A DNA stretch of 50,660 bases from Alphaproteobacteria bacterium (GTDB lineage Bacteria > Pseudomonadota > Alphaproteobacteria > Reyranellales > JAQSWP01): positions 1-50,660 of the forward strand of contig JAQSWP010000008.1 of assembly GCA_029266575.1 (NCBI GenBank), written 5' to 3'. A program made the position numbers and the translations under genes. The notes under the pieces are model-generated. The model made no database searches. It worked only from the letters and a program-made list of their open reading frames with translations, and was not told the origin of the DNA. Of the stretch, positions 1 through 8,020 are shown in pieces. How positions within the stretch are numbered: the stretch's first letter is position 1; each line of letters begins with the position of its first letter.

Positions 1-1
1 T

Positions 2-646
2 CGCCGCACACAGCAGATCGAGGAGCGCCTGGCCGACAAGCGCGAACGCATCGTCAAGGCGGTGCGCCGGGTGGTGGGCGAAGTGGGTTTCCGCGACGCG
101 CAGATCGCCATGGTCGCTGCCGCCGCCGGGATCGCCACCGGCACGGTCTATCGCTATTTCCCGTCCAAGGCCGAACTCTTCGCCGAAGCGGTCAGCGCCA
201 ACTCGCGCCACGAAGTCGATGTCATGGCGCAGATCGTGGCGGCCGACGGCTCGCCGGTGCAGCGCCTGCAGGATGCGATCCGGGTGTTCGCCAGCCGCGC
301 GCTGCAGGCCAAGCAACTGGCCTACGCCATGATCGCCGAACCGGCCGATGTCGAAGTCGACACCGCGCGCCTGGAATATCGCCGCGCCTTTGGCCGCCTG
401 TTCCGCCGCCTGATCGACGAGGGCATGCAGCAGGGCGAATTGCCGGCGCAGGACAGCGAAGCCACCTCGGCCTGCATCGTCGGCGCGCTGATCGAAGGGC
501 TGATCGGGCCCTTGGCGCCGGACGCCGCCAAGCCGATGCAGGAGAACCGGCTGATCGACACCATCCTGCGCTTCTGCCTCGGCGCCGTCGGCGCACGCGA
601 AGCGACAGTCACGCCGCTGCGACCCATCAAGGGAGGACGCGCATGA
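2..646 (+). CDS. TetR/AcrR family transcriptional regulator (5' partial)
   Basis: The frame is open to the left edge, so the first codons lie outside the window; the GTG at 62 in the ORF track falls inside the first helix of the DNA-binding domain and is not the real start. The N-terminal region carries the TetR helix-turn-helix with the hallmark TGTVYRYFPSKAELF, followed by an all-helical ligand-binding domain. TetR proteins are usually repressors released by a small ligand. The stop overlaps the ATG of the Rieske oxygenase gene (ATGA), so the two are translationally coupled and the regulator probably controls that oxygenase and possibly the divergent promoter near 2.65 kb. Ligand unknown. 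Confidence 0.9.
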   Translation, partial: RRTQQIEERLADKRERIVKAVRRVVGEVGFRDAQIAMVAAAAGIATGTVYRYFPSKAELFAEAVSANSRHEVDVMAQIVAADGSPVQRLQDAIRVFASRALQAKQLAYAMIAEPADVEVDTARLEYRRAFGRLFRRLIDEGMQQGELPAQDSEATSACIVGALIEGLIGPLAPDAAKPMQENRLIDTILRFCLGAVGAREATVTPLRPIKGGRA

Positions 647-1824
647 ACGCCCCCATCCGCCATCACGCCACGCCGAACGAGCCATTGCTCAGCCTGTTCC
701 AGCGCATGCTGGACGAGATGGAGCAGAAGGAAAGCGTCGAGTGGGATGCCGACACCGGCACGCTCGATGCCTCGATCTATCACGATCCCGCCATCTACGA
801 CAAAGAGATGGCGCGCATTTTCAAGCGCGTGCCGCTGTGCCTGGGCCATGAGGACCAGCTGCGCGAGCCCGGCAGCATGATCGCACGCGACCTGTTCGGC
901 CTGCCGCTGCTCCTGGTGCGCGACCGCAAAGGCCAGATCCACGGCCTGCTCAATGTCTGCCGCCATCGCGGCGCGCGGCTGGTGGCGGGCGAAGAGGAAG
1001 TCTGCCGCAAGGGCGCGCTGTCCTGCCCCTACCACGCCTGGACCTACGATCTCGACGGCACCTTGCGCACGGTGCCGGGCGCAGAAGCTTTCCCCGATCT
1101 CGACAAAAGCCAGCGCGGCCTGCGGCGCATTCCGGTGCAAGTGCGGCATGGGCTGATCTGGGGGATCTTCGACGCCAACGCGACGGACATAGACGTCGCG
1201 AGCTTCCTGGGAGGCATCGACGACGATCTGGCGGCGATGGAACTGGGGCCGCATCGTTTCTATCGCCAGCATGCGCGGCGGCGAAAGTGCAACTGGAAGC
1301 TGGTGATGGATGCGTTCCAGGAGTTCTATCACATCAAGCGCCTGCACGCGCGCACCATTGGCCCGTTCTTCCTCGACACCAAATCGGCAGGCGAAGGCGT
1401 CGGCCCGCACCTGCGCGTACTGGTCGGCCGCGAAGGTCTGACCGAAGCGCGTCAGAAGCGGCCGCAGGACTGGGACATGCGCCGCGACGCGACGCTCACC
1501 CATATGATCTTTCCCAACACGGTGATCGTCTATCACCCCGACTACACTTCGCATCTCGGCATGTTCCCGACCGCCGCCGACGAGATCCTGTTCGTGCACA
1601 CCATGTTCACCCCGCACGAGCCCCAGAACGAGAAAGAGAAGTCCCATTGGGACCGCTCCTTCGAGCTGCTCGATGGTGGGGTGTTCGGCGAGGAGGATCT
1701 GTTCATCTCCGAGCAGATCCAGCTCGGCCTGAAGTCAGGCGCCAACAATGATTTCCTGCTGGGCCGCTTCGAGCATCATGTGCGCCGCTTCCATTCCCAT
1801 ATCGAGCGGATGCTGAAAGACTAG
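643..1824 (+). CDS. Rieske non-heme iron oxygenase, alpha (catalytic) subunit
   Basis: Ring-hydroxylating-type oxygenase of 393 residues. The Rieske [2Fe-2S] ligands are visible as C106-x-H108 and C128-x2-H131 (NVCRHRG ... SCPYHAW). The mononuclear iron site is in EFYHIKRLH (H230, H235), with a later acidic ligand likely in EEDLFISEQ. The residue three before the first His is Glu (E227) rather than the Asp of naphthalene dioxygenase; Glu is known at this bridging position in quaternary-amine oxygenases such as CntA, so the substrate may not be an arene. No beta subunit, ferredoxin or reductase is adjacent; electrons must come from elsewhere. Coupled to the upstream TetR gene by a 4-bp overlap and convergent, overlapping by 4 bp, with the thioesterase gene. 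Confidence 0.92.
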   Translation: MNAPIRHHATPNEPLLSLFQRMLDEMEQKESVEWDADTGTLDASIYHDPAIYDKEMARIFKRVPLCLGHEDQLREPGSMIARDLFGLPLLLVRDRKGQIHGLLNVCRHRGARLVAGEEEVCRKGALSCPYHAWTYDLDGTLRTVPGAEAFPDLDKSQRGLRRIPVQVRHGLIWGIFDANATDIDVASFLGGIDDDLAAMELGPHRFYRQHARRRKCNWKLVMDAFQEFYHIKRLHARTIGPFFLDTKSAGEGVGPHLRVLVGREGLTEARQKRPQDWDMRRDATLTHMIFPNTVIVYHPDYTSHLGMFPTAADEILFVHTMFTPHEPQNEKEKSHWDRSFELLDGGVFGEEDLFISEQIQLGLKSGANNDFLLGRFEHHVRRFHSHIERMLKD

Positions 1825-2594
1825 CGTTTGTCGATCAGCACGCTCTGGATGGCGCGGCCGAAATAGCCGGTGGTGTCGGCGAGGTTGGCGAAGGCGATAC
1901 CCGATCCATCCGGCCCGAGCCAGGTCTCGGCGTCGAGCAGGATCCATTCGCCGACCGGATCGCGCGCCAGCGAAATGGTCAGATCGGCATTGAGGAAGGT
2001 CCAGGACTGGAAAGGCAGCAACGTCGAGGCGCCGTTGCAGAAATCGCCGGCGATCACCGCGCGCATGGCGGGCGAGATCGGCTGGCCTTCGATGATCGGC
2101 CGGTCGGCGCGGAACCAGCAGGCGGCAGGCCCGGTGGTTTCGAAGCTGCCTCTGACCACGGCGGTGCTGAGCCCGCTCAAGAACGGATTGTTCTTGCCGA
2201 TGGTGATGCGCGACTGGCCTTCTTCCGGCAGCGGCAGATCGAGCATGGGCTGGGCAATGTCCTGTTGATAGCCATGATCGACGCGGCGCAGTTTCAGCAC
2301 CGCGCCGCGCGCCACTTCGGCGCCATCGGCAAATAGAGAGACGGCGCAAAGCTGCAGCTTGCGCCCCTCGCGCACGACCTGCGCCTTGATCGTCAGCGGC
2401 GCCACCGGCACCGGCTTCATCAGTTCCGACGTGACGCGGGCGACGCGCATCGGAGCCGCGGTCGGCAGGTTTTCTGCGGCATGCGTGATCAGGCATGACG
2501 GCGCCGCACCATGCTGCATGGTCGCATCCCACGGACCCGCCGCGTAATGGCTGGTCTCCACCCGATCGCCTTTTAGTCTGAACACCGCGTCCAT
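1821..2594 (-). CDS. thioesterase-like superfamily protein (TesB/4HBT double hot-dog)
   Basis: The protein has two hot-dog-like halves with the signature features of acyl-CoA thioesterase-like proteins (TesB or 4HBT_3 type), e.g. QHGAAPSCLITHAAE in the N-terminal half and a second half with SWTFLNADLTISLAR. It probably hydrolyses or binds an acyl-CoA; the substrate cannot be read. The ORF track starts at 2666, but the ATG at 2594 is preferred: it has a GGGGAG ribosome site 6-11 bases upstream, and the longer form would run through a perfect inverted repeat that looks like an operator. Gives 257 residues. Divergent from the SnoaL-like gene. Confidence 0.82.
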   Translation of the reverse strand: MDAVFRLKGDRVETSHYAAGPWDATMQHGAAPSCLITHAAENLPTAAPMRVARVTSELMKPVPVAPLTIKAQVVREGRKLQLCAVSLFADGAEVARGAVLKLRRVDHGYQQDIAQPMLDLPLPEEGQSRITIGKNNPFLSGLSTAVVRGSFETTGPAACWFRADRPIIEGQPISPAMRAVIAGDFCNGASTLLPFQSWTFLNADLTISLARDPVGEWILLDAETWLGPDGSGIAFANLADTTGYFGRAIQSVLIDKR

Positions 2595-2631
2595 AACCAC
2601 TCCCCGCAAGACTCCGCGTCCATTACCAGAG

Positions 2632-2661
2632 AGGTAAGAAAGAATCTCGAATTTCTTACCT
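2632..2661. promoter_or_regulatory. perfect 10-bp inverted repeat, candidate TetR-type operator
   Basis: AGGTAAGAAA, ten bases, then TTTCTTACCT: a perfect palindrome with a 10-base spacer in the divergent intergenic region. Its centre is about 52 bases from the thioesterase start and 98 bases from the SnoaL-like start. There is no T-run, so it is not a terminator. Size and position suit a dimeric TetR operator, and a TetR gene lies 2 kb away; the link between them is inference. Confidence 0.6.
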
Positions 2662-2744
2662 GCCACGTAATCGACCGCACACCGCTTCCCGCGTCACCAT
2701 CGCTGCCAGCATCGAGAGGATGCACGACAACGAGGAGAAGCAAC

Positions 2745-3110
2745 ATGAGCGACGTGAAAGATCTGGTCGACCGCTATATCGCCATCTGGAACGACACCGA
2801 TGCAGCCAGCCGCCGAGCGCTGATCGCCCGCACCTGGACCGAGGATGCGCAGTATGTCGATCCCCTGATGCAGAGCCAGGGACAGCATGGCATCGACACG
2901 ATGATCGCAGGCGTGCAGCAGCGCTTTCCCGATTTCCGCTTCAGCCTGCTGGGCAAGCCCGATGCCCATGCCGACCGGCTGCGTTTCTGCTGGGGCCTTG
3001 GGCCGCAGGGTAGCGAAGCGGTGATCAAGGGCACCGATTTCGCCACGGTCTCGAAGGACGGCCGCTTGCATTCGGTGACCGGCTTCCTCGATCAGGTTCC
3101 GGCGCAATAG
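2745..3110 (+). CDS. SnoaL-like / NTF2-fold protein
   Basis: A 121-residue protein with the nuclear-transport-factor-2-like fold seen in SnoaL polyketide cyclases and limonene-epoxide-hydrolase-like families: the starting helix VDRYIAIWN, the WTEDAQYVDPL strand-turn and a conserved GTDFATVSKDGRL stretch. Such proteins are small pocket enzymes or binding proteins; the actual reaction cannot be told. The start is supported by GAGGAGAAG eight bases before ATG. The next gene begins 27 bases after the stop, suggesting a two-gene operon. Confidence 0.85.
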   Translation: MSDVKDLVDRYIAIWNDTDAASRRALIARTWTEDAQYVDPLMQSQGQHGIDTMIAGVQQRFPDFRFSLLGKPDAHADRLRFCWGLGPQGSEAVIKGTDFATVSKDGRLHSVTGFLDQVPAQ

Positions 3111-3137
3111 CGCCACATGCGAGAAGGAGAACGAGTC

Positions 3138-3527
3138 ATGGTCAACAATGGAAATCTTCTGCGCCAGGCCTTGCTGCTCGATGCGATGGCGAGCGGCCTG
3201 ATGGGTATCGTGATGGCAGCCGCGCCCGGCTTCGTCGCCCAACTGCTGAACCTGCCGATGGGCTTCGTGCTCTACATCGGCATTTTCCTGATCGGCTTTG
3301 CCGCAGCGCTGCTGGTGCTGCGGCGCTATCCGCTGCCGGCGCTGGTCTGGCTGGTGATCGTGGGCAACGCCGGCTGGGTGCTCGCCAGCATCGCCATCCT
3401 GTTCACCGGCCTGATCGCGCCCAACACGCTGGGCATCGTGGTGATCGCAGCGCAAGCGCTGGCGGTCGCGGTGTTCGCCGAGCTTGAGTTCATGGGCCAG
3501 CGGCGGACGAGTGCCGCAGTGGCGTAA
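3138..3527 (+). CDS. small four-helix integral membrane protein, unknown function
   Basis: A 129-residue hydrophobic protein with four predicted membrane segments (around LLDAMASGLMGIVMAA, VLYIGIFLIGFAAALLVL, ALVWLVIVGNAGWVLASIA and TLGIVVIAAQALAVAVFAE). The ORF track starts at 3117, but ATG 3138 has GAGAAGGAGA upstream and is preferred. I do not recognise a named family with certainty; similar small membrane proteins accompany SnoaL-like genes in other proteobacteria. Ends just before a strong bidirectional terminator. Confidence 0.75.
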   Translation: MVNNGNLLRQALLLDAMASGLMGIVMAAAPGFVAQLLNLPMGFVLYIGIFLIGFAAALLVLRRYPLPALVWLVIVGNAGWVLASIAILFTGLIAPNTLGIVVIAAQALAVAVFAELEFMGQRRTSAAVA

Positions 3528-3540
3528 GGCCGATGGAGAA

Positions 3541-3580
3541 AGCAAAAGAAGGGCGGCTTGCGGGCCGCCCTTTGCTTTAT
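3541..3580. terminator. bidirectional rho-independent terminator
   Basis: AAGGGCGGC (3549-3557), a 6-base loop and GCCGCCCTT (3564-3572) form a perfect 9-bp stem. It is followed by TTGCTTTAT on the plus strand and by CTTTTGCTTT on the minus strand. It sits exactly between the convergent ends of the membrane-protein gene and the Vps62-like gene. Confidence 0.85.
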
Positions 3581-5067
3581 GGACCGGTGGCGGCGATTTC
3601 CTTGGCCATGGCGATGAAGAACATGCGCCAGAACTCGGGAAAGCGCATGCCGGCGCGGCGCGCGAAAGGGTCGAGCGAACAGCGCGGTCCCCAGCGGCCG
3701 CGAAAGCCGCCATTGGACAGCATGTTCGGCCACCACACCTGGGCGTCGCGATCGACGAGATGGCTGTAGGCGCGCTGGTCGATCGTCACCTGGTCCGATG
3801 CCCAGGGGATTAGTTCGGCGCCCGGCTCCGTCAAGGTCAGCGATTGCGGATGGATCACCCTGCCAAGCTTGCCGGGTTCGGCCGTGACGTCCGGCTGCGC
3901 CTCGTCGTCGACCGAGCCGGTTCCCACGGCGCTGATGCCAACGCCCCAATTGTCTTCCAGCAGCGCCCAGCCAAGGGCGGCGGCGAATCCGATCGGGCCA
4001 AGGCCGAGCAGCCCGGCGGCGGCGAGCTTGTACCAGCTGGCCGGCCCGGGCACGGAAAAGCCGTCGTCGGAATGATCCTTCGCCGGCTGCGGCGAATCGA
4101 ACTTGCCGCAGCGCTGCGGTTGCGCATCCGGCGTGAACGGATTGAAGGCATGCGTGCCGGAGCGCAGATGCAGGCCATGGGTGCCGGCGGCGACGAAAAT
4201 CTTGGCATGATCGTCGATGGTTTCCGGCAGGACGCGGGCGTGCACGTCGCTGATGTTCTGCCAGCGCCGCACATTCATCGCGATACGCCGTTCACGCTCG
4301 TCGAACCCCTGCCTGGTGCCGAGGTTGCGCCGGCCGCTGACGCCGATCCAGCGCGGCATGTAGTCGTCCTGCGGATCGTCGGTTTCGAGCAGCACGGCCA
4401 TGCAGGCCCAGTCGCCGACATACGACGCAAATTCGCTATTGCCGCAGGTCAGGCCCTCGTCATGGGCGGGAAAGAACAGGTAATAGCAAAGCAGCGCCGG
4501 ATTTTTCAGCCGGTCGAATAGATCGGGCAGGATCGGCAGGCGCTCGTTCGGCCGCTCGGCAAGAAGGTTACGCAGGCGGTCGGTGTCGAACAGCTCAGCG
4601 TGATACCAGGATTTGCTGTCGCGCAATGCCGGTTGGCCTTGCGCGGCGTCGTTGTACAGCCGGTCCACTTCGTCGCGATGGGCGAAACGGTTTTTTTGGT
4701 CGCTCGTTGGTTTGCTTATGAATTGCTCGAGCACCGACCCGTCCCCCGGGTCGGAAAAGCGCCAGCCGGCCAGGTCGAGGAACCGCTCCTCGGTTGGGGT
4801 ATCTACGACGAGGTGCGGCACGTTGCTGACACGCTCGTTAAGAAAGTGCTCTTCGGGTTTCTTTTTTTCACCCGAGGTGCCGCGTATCGTGCCGTGCTCC
4901 GCCAGCGGCCCGCTCCACGACTTCACCTTGTCGAACGGCACCTTGGCCGCCCACATTGCGCAGTGCTCGAGAAAGCGCTTGGCGTCTGACGGCAGGAAAC
5001 GCTCGTTGGGATGGAAATAGAGAATTGGCTCGAAACGGCGCACCAGTTCTTCAAAGGATTCCGGCAT
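3577..5067 (-). CDS. Vps62-like (DUF946-type) protein
   Basis: A 496-residue protein. The opening FEPILYFHPNERFLPSD (about 12-28) matches the start of Vps62/DUF946 proteins, and further family-like blocks follow: CYYLFFPAHDEG (about 194-205), SYVGDWACMAVLLE (216-228), the site where Vps62 has HVGDWEH, and GTHGLHLRSGTHAFNPF (295-311). A hydrophobic stretch around residues 347-370 may be a membrane anchor. There is no signal peptide. The biochemical role of bacterial members is not known. It starts 10 bases after the LamG-domain gene and is surely co-transcribed with it. Unlike eukaryotic Vps62, a link to vesicle sorting is not implied. Confidence 0.7.
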   Translation of the reverse strand: MPESFEELVRRFEPILYFHPNERFLPSDAKRFLEHCAMWAAKVPFDKVKSWSGPLAEHGTIRGTSGEKKKPEEHFLNERVSNVPHLVVDTPTEERFLDLAGWRFSDPGDGSVLEQFISKPTSDQKNRFAHRDEVDRLYNDAAQGQPALRDSKSWYHAELFDTDRLRNLLAERPNERLPILPDLFDRLKNPALLCYYLFFPAHDEGLTCGNSEFASYVGDWACMAVLLETDDPQDDYMPRWIGVSGRRNLGTRQGFDERERRIAMNVRRWQNISDVHARVLPETIDDHAKIFVAAGTHGLHLRSGTHAFNPFTPDAQPQRCGKFDSPQPAKDHSDDGFSVPGPASWYKLAAAGLLGLGPIGFAAALGWALLEDNWGVGISAVGTGSVDDEAQPDVTAEPGKLGRVIHPQSLTLTEPGAELIPWASDQVTIDQRAYSHLVDRDAQVWWPNMLSNGGFRGRWGPRCSLDPFARRAGMRFPEFWRMFFIAMAKEIAATGP

Positions 5068-5077
5068 GGCCTGCCCC

Positions 5078-6205
5078 CTAACCGGCTATCGGGTGGCCGG
5101 CCGTGCCGCCGCCACAGGAGCGCGCAATGCAGTCGATCAGCGCCGCCACTTGCTGATCGCAGTCCAGCGGCGACATTTCGGCCAAGATCCGTCGCAGGCA
5201 GTCCGAATCCGCCAGCGCCCGCACGCCGGGATCGTCGGCAATCGAGATGCCGACCAGCCGCAGCCAGGCGCACCAGTCTGAGAACAGGCGCGCCATATCG
5301 GGATGATCGAGCTTGCCTGCGCGCCAAAGCGCAAAATATTTATCGGAAGTGTGGAAGAAGCGTTCGCGCGTCTCGGGGCCTTTGGCCACAACTAACCTTT
5401 TCAGCCGATCGAGCGTTTCGGCAAGCTGCTGGCCAATGAGTTCGCGGCAGTCGGGGTTGCGGTCGAGCGCTGCAGCCAGTTCGCGGAAGAATCGGTCCCA
5501 GCAATCGTCGATGGCCTTGTCCGTCGGCCGGGCGAAGAACTCGCGCTCCATGTGATGGGGATCGCGCCGCCAGATCTTGAGCTCGTCGATCTCGCCGTTG
5601 AGGAAGTGATTGTCCTGATCGGGCTGGTTGCCGACGCTGAGACCGAGCGGTCCGATCGGCGGAATAGTCGCGAGCAGTCCGCTGCGGCGGGCGATGCGTA
5701 CGCCATCGACCGCAAGCTCCATGGTGTCGAAGCCATCATGGAAGAAGGACACCATTACCCATCTGTCGTCCGGGACGTCGGTGACCGGCATACCGAGGCC
5801 GTGCTCGTAAGGACTGATCGTGTCGCTGTCCTGCAGCGGATAGGTCGATTTGCCCGGGCAGTGGAAGCTGGCGAACAACACCCCGCCCCTGAAGAACACG
5901 CTGAACGAATTGTGCCCTGCGACGACGGTCTGCGCATGGGTCTTGGGCTTGCCGCGGCGCACGAGCGCCTCGACCCTGACTCCGCCCAATTTGCCCCAGG
6001 CAGGAGAAGCGGTGTCGATGCGTAGCCGGCTTTTCTCCTGCGGAAAGCCGACGGCACCGGAACCTGCCCTCGAGGCATCATTGAGGAAAAGGATATCCGG
6101 CTTGCTTTGCGGCACGCCATGGCTGTCATGGTCGGAAAGATCGACGGCGAAGCCGTTCCAGCCGGCGTAGGTGTGATGACAAATCAACTCGAATTGCGGA
6201 ACCAC
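5078..6205 (-). CDS. LamG (concanavalin-like) domain protein with helical C-terminus
   Basis: Residues 1-225 look like a LamG/Laminin_G_3 jelly-roll: paired hydrophobic strands, the block WVMVSFFHDGFDTMELAVDG and the ending NGEIDELKIWRRDPHHME, which is the usual last LamG motif. Residues 230-375 are mostly helical with unknown function. No signal peptide is seen, so it appears cytoplasmic despite a fold usually found outside cells. The ORF track starts at 6253; GTG 6205 is chosen because GGAGG lies 6 bases upstream and the protein then starts directly on the first strand. First gene of an operon with the Vps62-like gene. Confidence 0.72.
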   Translation of the reverse strand: MVPQFELICHHTYAGWNGFAVDLSDHDSHGVPQSKPDILFLNDASRAGSGAVGFPQEKSRLRIDTASPAWGKLGGVRVEALVRRGKPKTHAQTVVAGHNSFSVFFRGGVLFASFHCPGKSTYPLQDSDTISPYEHGLGMPVTDVPDDRWVMVSFFHDGFDTMELAVDGVRIARRSGLLATIPPIGPLGLSVGNQPDQDNHFLNGEIDELKIWRRDPHHMEREFFARPTDKAIDDCWDRFFRELAAALDRNPDCRELIGQQLAETLDRLKRLVVAKGPETRERFFHTSDKYFALWRAGKLDHPDMARLFSDWCAWLRLVGISIADDPGVRALADSDCLRRILAEMSPLDCDQQVAALIDCIARSCGGGTAGHPIAG

Positions 6206-6383
6206 TGCATTCCTCCATCGAGAGCGTGTCGGTCTTTGGCGCAGCCGGAACACCGGCCCGCCGCTTCAGATTGCCATGCCGCAGACGCCCGGACGACAAT
6301 ACGGAGGAATATCCCGGTGGCCGCCACGGCTTTGCCACAGCGGCCCGCCTATACTGGATGCCGGAAGTGATGGAGACACATCC

Positions 6384-7307
6384 ATGTCTCGCGACGGATT
6401 TTCCATCGGACGGCGCAGCCTGTTGCAGGGTGCGGCCGGTCTTGCGGCGCTCGCGGCCATGACGGCCCGCGCCCAGCAGGCGCCGCTGACCCGCGCCATT
6501 CCTTCCAGCGGCGAAAAGGTGCCGCTGGTCGGGCTCGGCACCTGGATCACTTTCAATGTCGGGCGCGATCAGAAGGCGCGCGAGACTTGCTCAGGCGTTA
6601 TGCAGGCGTTTTTCGCGGCCGGCGGGCGGATGATCGATTCTTCGCCCATGTACGCCTCCTCGCAGGACACGATCGGCTATGGCCTGCAGAAGCTTGGCCG
6701 CACGGGCAACGTGTTCTCGGCCGAGAAGGTGTGGGTTTCCTCGCTCGAGCGGGGTGCCACGCAGATGGAGGAGTCGCGGCGCAAATGGGGTTTGGCGAAG
6801 TTCGACCTGATGCAGGTGCATAATCTGGTGTCATGGGAAGAGCATCTGCCGCGCCTGCAGGCGATGAAGGCATCCGGTCAGTTGCGCTATGTCGGCATCA
6901 CCACTTCCGAAGGCCGCCGCCACGGCGAGTTCGAGCGCATCATGCGCGAACACAGGATCGATTTTGCGCAGCTCACCTACAACATCCTCGACCGCGAGGC
7001 CGAATCCCGCCTGCTGCCCCTGGCGCAGGAGCGCGGCATCGCCGTTATCGCCAACCGGCCGTTCCGCGAAGGCGCGCTGCTGCGTACGCTTGCGGGCAAG
7101 AAATTGCCAGCCTGGGCCGGCGAGATCGGGGCGGCAAGCTGGGCGCAGTTCGTGCTGAAATTCATCGTTTCGCACCCCGCCATCACCTGCGCCATCCCGG
7201 CAACATCGAAAGTGGATCATGTGCGCGAGAATATGGCGGCTGCTTCCGGCAAGCTGCCCGATGCGGCCATGCGCAAGCGTATGGCTGACTACGTCGAAGC
7301 GCTTTAG
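6384..7307 (+). CDS. Tat-exported aldo/keto reductase family protein
   Basis: The protein begins with a twin-arginine signal (SIGRRSLLQGAAG, then an Ala-rich segment ending AARA/TARAQ), so the mature enzyme should be periplasmic and folded before export. The AKR barrel follows, with the catalytic tetrad readable as D85, Y90, K115 and H146 (IDSSPMYAS, SAEKVWVSS, LMQVHN). AKRs reduce carbonyls with NADPH; a periplasmic AKR would need cofactor loaded before export. The ATG at 6384 is preferred over the ORF-track start at 6276 because it restores a normal signal peptide. The next gene starts directly at its stop (TAGATG). Confidence 0.88.
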   Translation: MSRDGFSIGRRSLLQGAAGLAALAAMTARAQQAPLTRAIPSSGEKVPLVGLGTWITFNVGRDQKARETCSGVMQAFFAAGGRMIDSSPMYASSQDTIGYGLQKLGRTGNVFSAEKVWVSSLERGATQMEESRRKWGLAKFDLMQVHNLVSWEEHLPRLQAMKASGQLRYVGITTSEGRRHGEFERIMREHRIDFAQLTYNILDREAESRLLPLAQERGIAVIANRPFREGALLRTLAGKKLPAWAGEIGAASWAQFVLKFIVSHPAITCAIPATSKVDHVRENMAAASGKLPDAAMRKRMADYVEAL

Positions 7308-7964
7308 ATGGGCGAGTGGCTGTCCTATTCCCTCTCGGATTTTTTGCTGTTCTCCCAAGCGACCTATTTCCGCCAGTTCGCGCTGATCAACGAAAAGACT
7401 TTTGCGCTGGCGATCGTGTTCGCAGCGCTGGCGCTTGCCATTGCCGTTTTCGCTGGCGGCGGCCGCTGGGATGGACGCGTGACGTCGATCAGGCTGGCGT
7501 TTCTTTGGGCCGCATCCGCCTGGCTGTTCCATTATGAAAGCTACATGGAGATCAACTGGGCCGCGGTCTGGTTCGCCTTCGGCTTTGGCATACAGGCGCT
7601 GGCGCTGATCCTCTCGGGAATTTTCGGCGGCTTTCTCCTGCCCATCGCAACACCGCGCCGGGACCACATCATCCGTGCGCTCGCCGTGCTGGTGGTCCTG
7701 CTTTATCCACTGCAGGCCGGGCTCTTTGGCCGTTCATGGCATGAAGCGGAAAGCGTCGGCATCTCACCAGATGCCACGTCCATCTTCACGATTTTCATCC
7801 TGGCGCTAGGCGCCGGGCAAATGCGCTACGCGCTTGCCGCAATTCCGCTGCTCTGGACGGTAATAAGTCTGCTGACGTTATGGACCATGGACGCGCCGGA
7901 ATTCTGGACACTGGCAGCACTGCTGGCCGCTTCCCTGATCGCGCTTAGAGCGGATCATGATTAA
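7308..7964 (+). CDS. DUF6064-type polytopic membrane protein
   Basis: 218 residues with about six hydrophobic segments and the DUF6064-like opening YSLSDFLLFSQATYFRQF. Function unknown. It abuts the aldo/keto reductase gene with no gap, so the two are one transcript. Odd feature: the last five residues (RADHD) and the stop codon are encoded by the first of two 63-bp palindromes, meaning the palindrome has set the C-terminus of the protein. Confidence 0.78.
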   Translation: MGEWLSYSLSDFLLFSQATYFRQFALINEKTFALAIVFAALALAIAVFAGGGRWDGRVTSIRLAFLWAASAWLFHYESYMEINWAAVWFAFGFGIQALALILSGIFGGFLLPIATPRRDHIIRALAVLVVLLYPLQAGLFGRSWHEAESVGISPDATSIFTIFILALGAGQMRYALAAIPLLWTVISLLTLWTMDAPEFWTLAALLAASLIALRADHD

Positions 7965-8008
7965 GCGGAAGCGCATGCGCTTCCGCTTAATCATGTGAAT
8001 CCGCTCTA
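7946..8008. repeat. 63-bp palindromic element, copy 1
   Basis: Outer stem TAGAGCGGAT / ATCCGCTCTA (10 bp), a 20-bp perfect inner stem (CATGATTAAGCGGAAGCGCA and its complement, no loop), and a 3-base TGA bulge on the right side between the two stems. Same length and layout as copy 2 at 8021-8083 but in opposite orientation. It overlaps the end of the DUF6064 gene and supplies its stop codon. Confidence 0.9.
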
Positions 8009-8020
8009 TTCATTAATATC

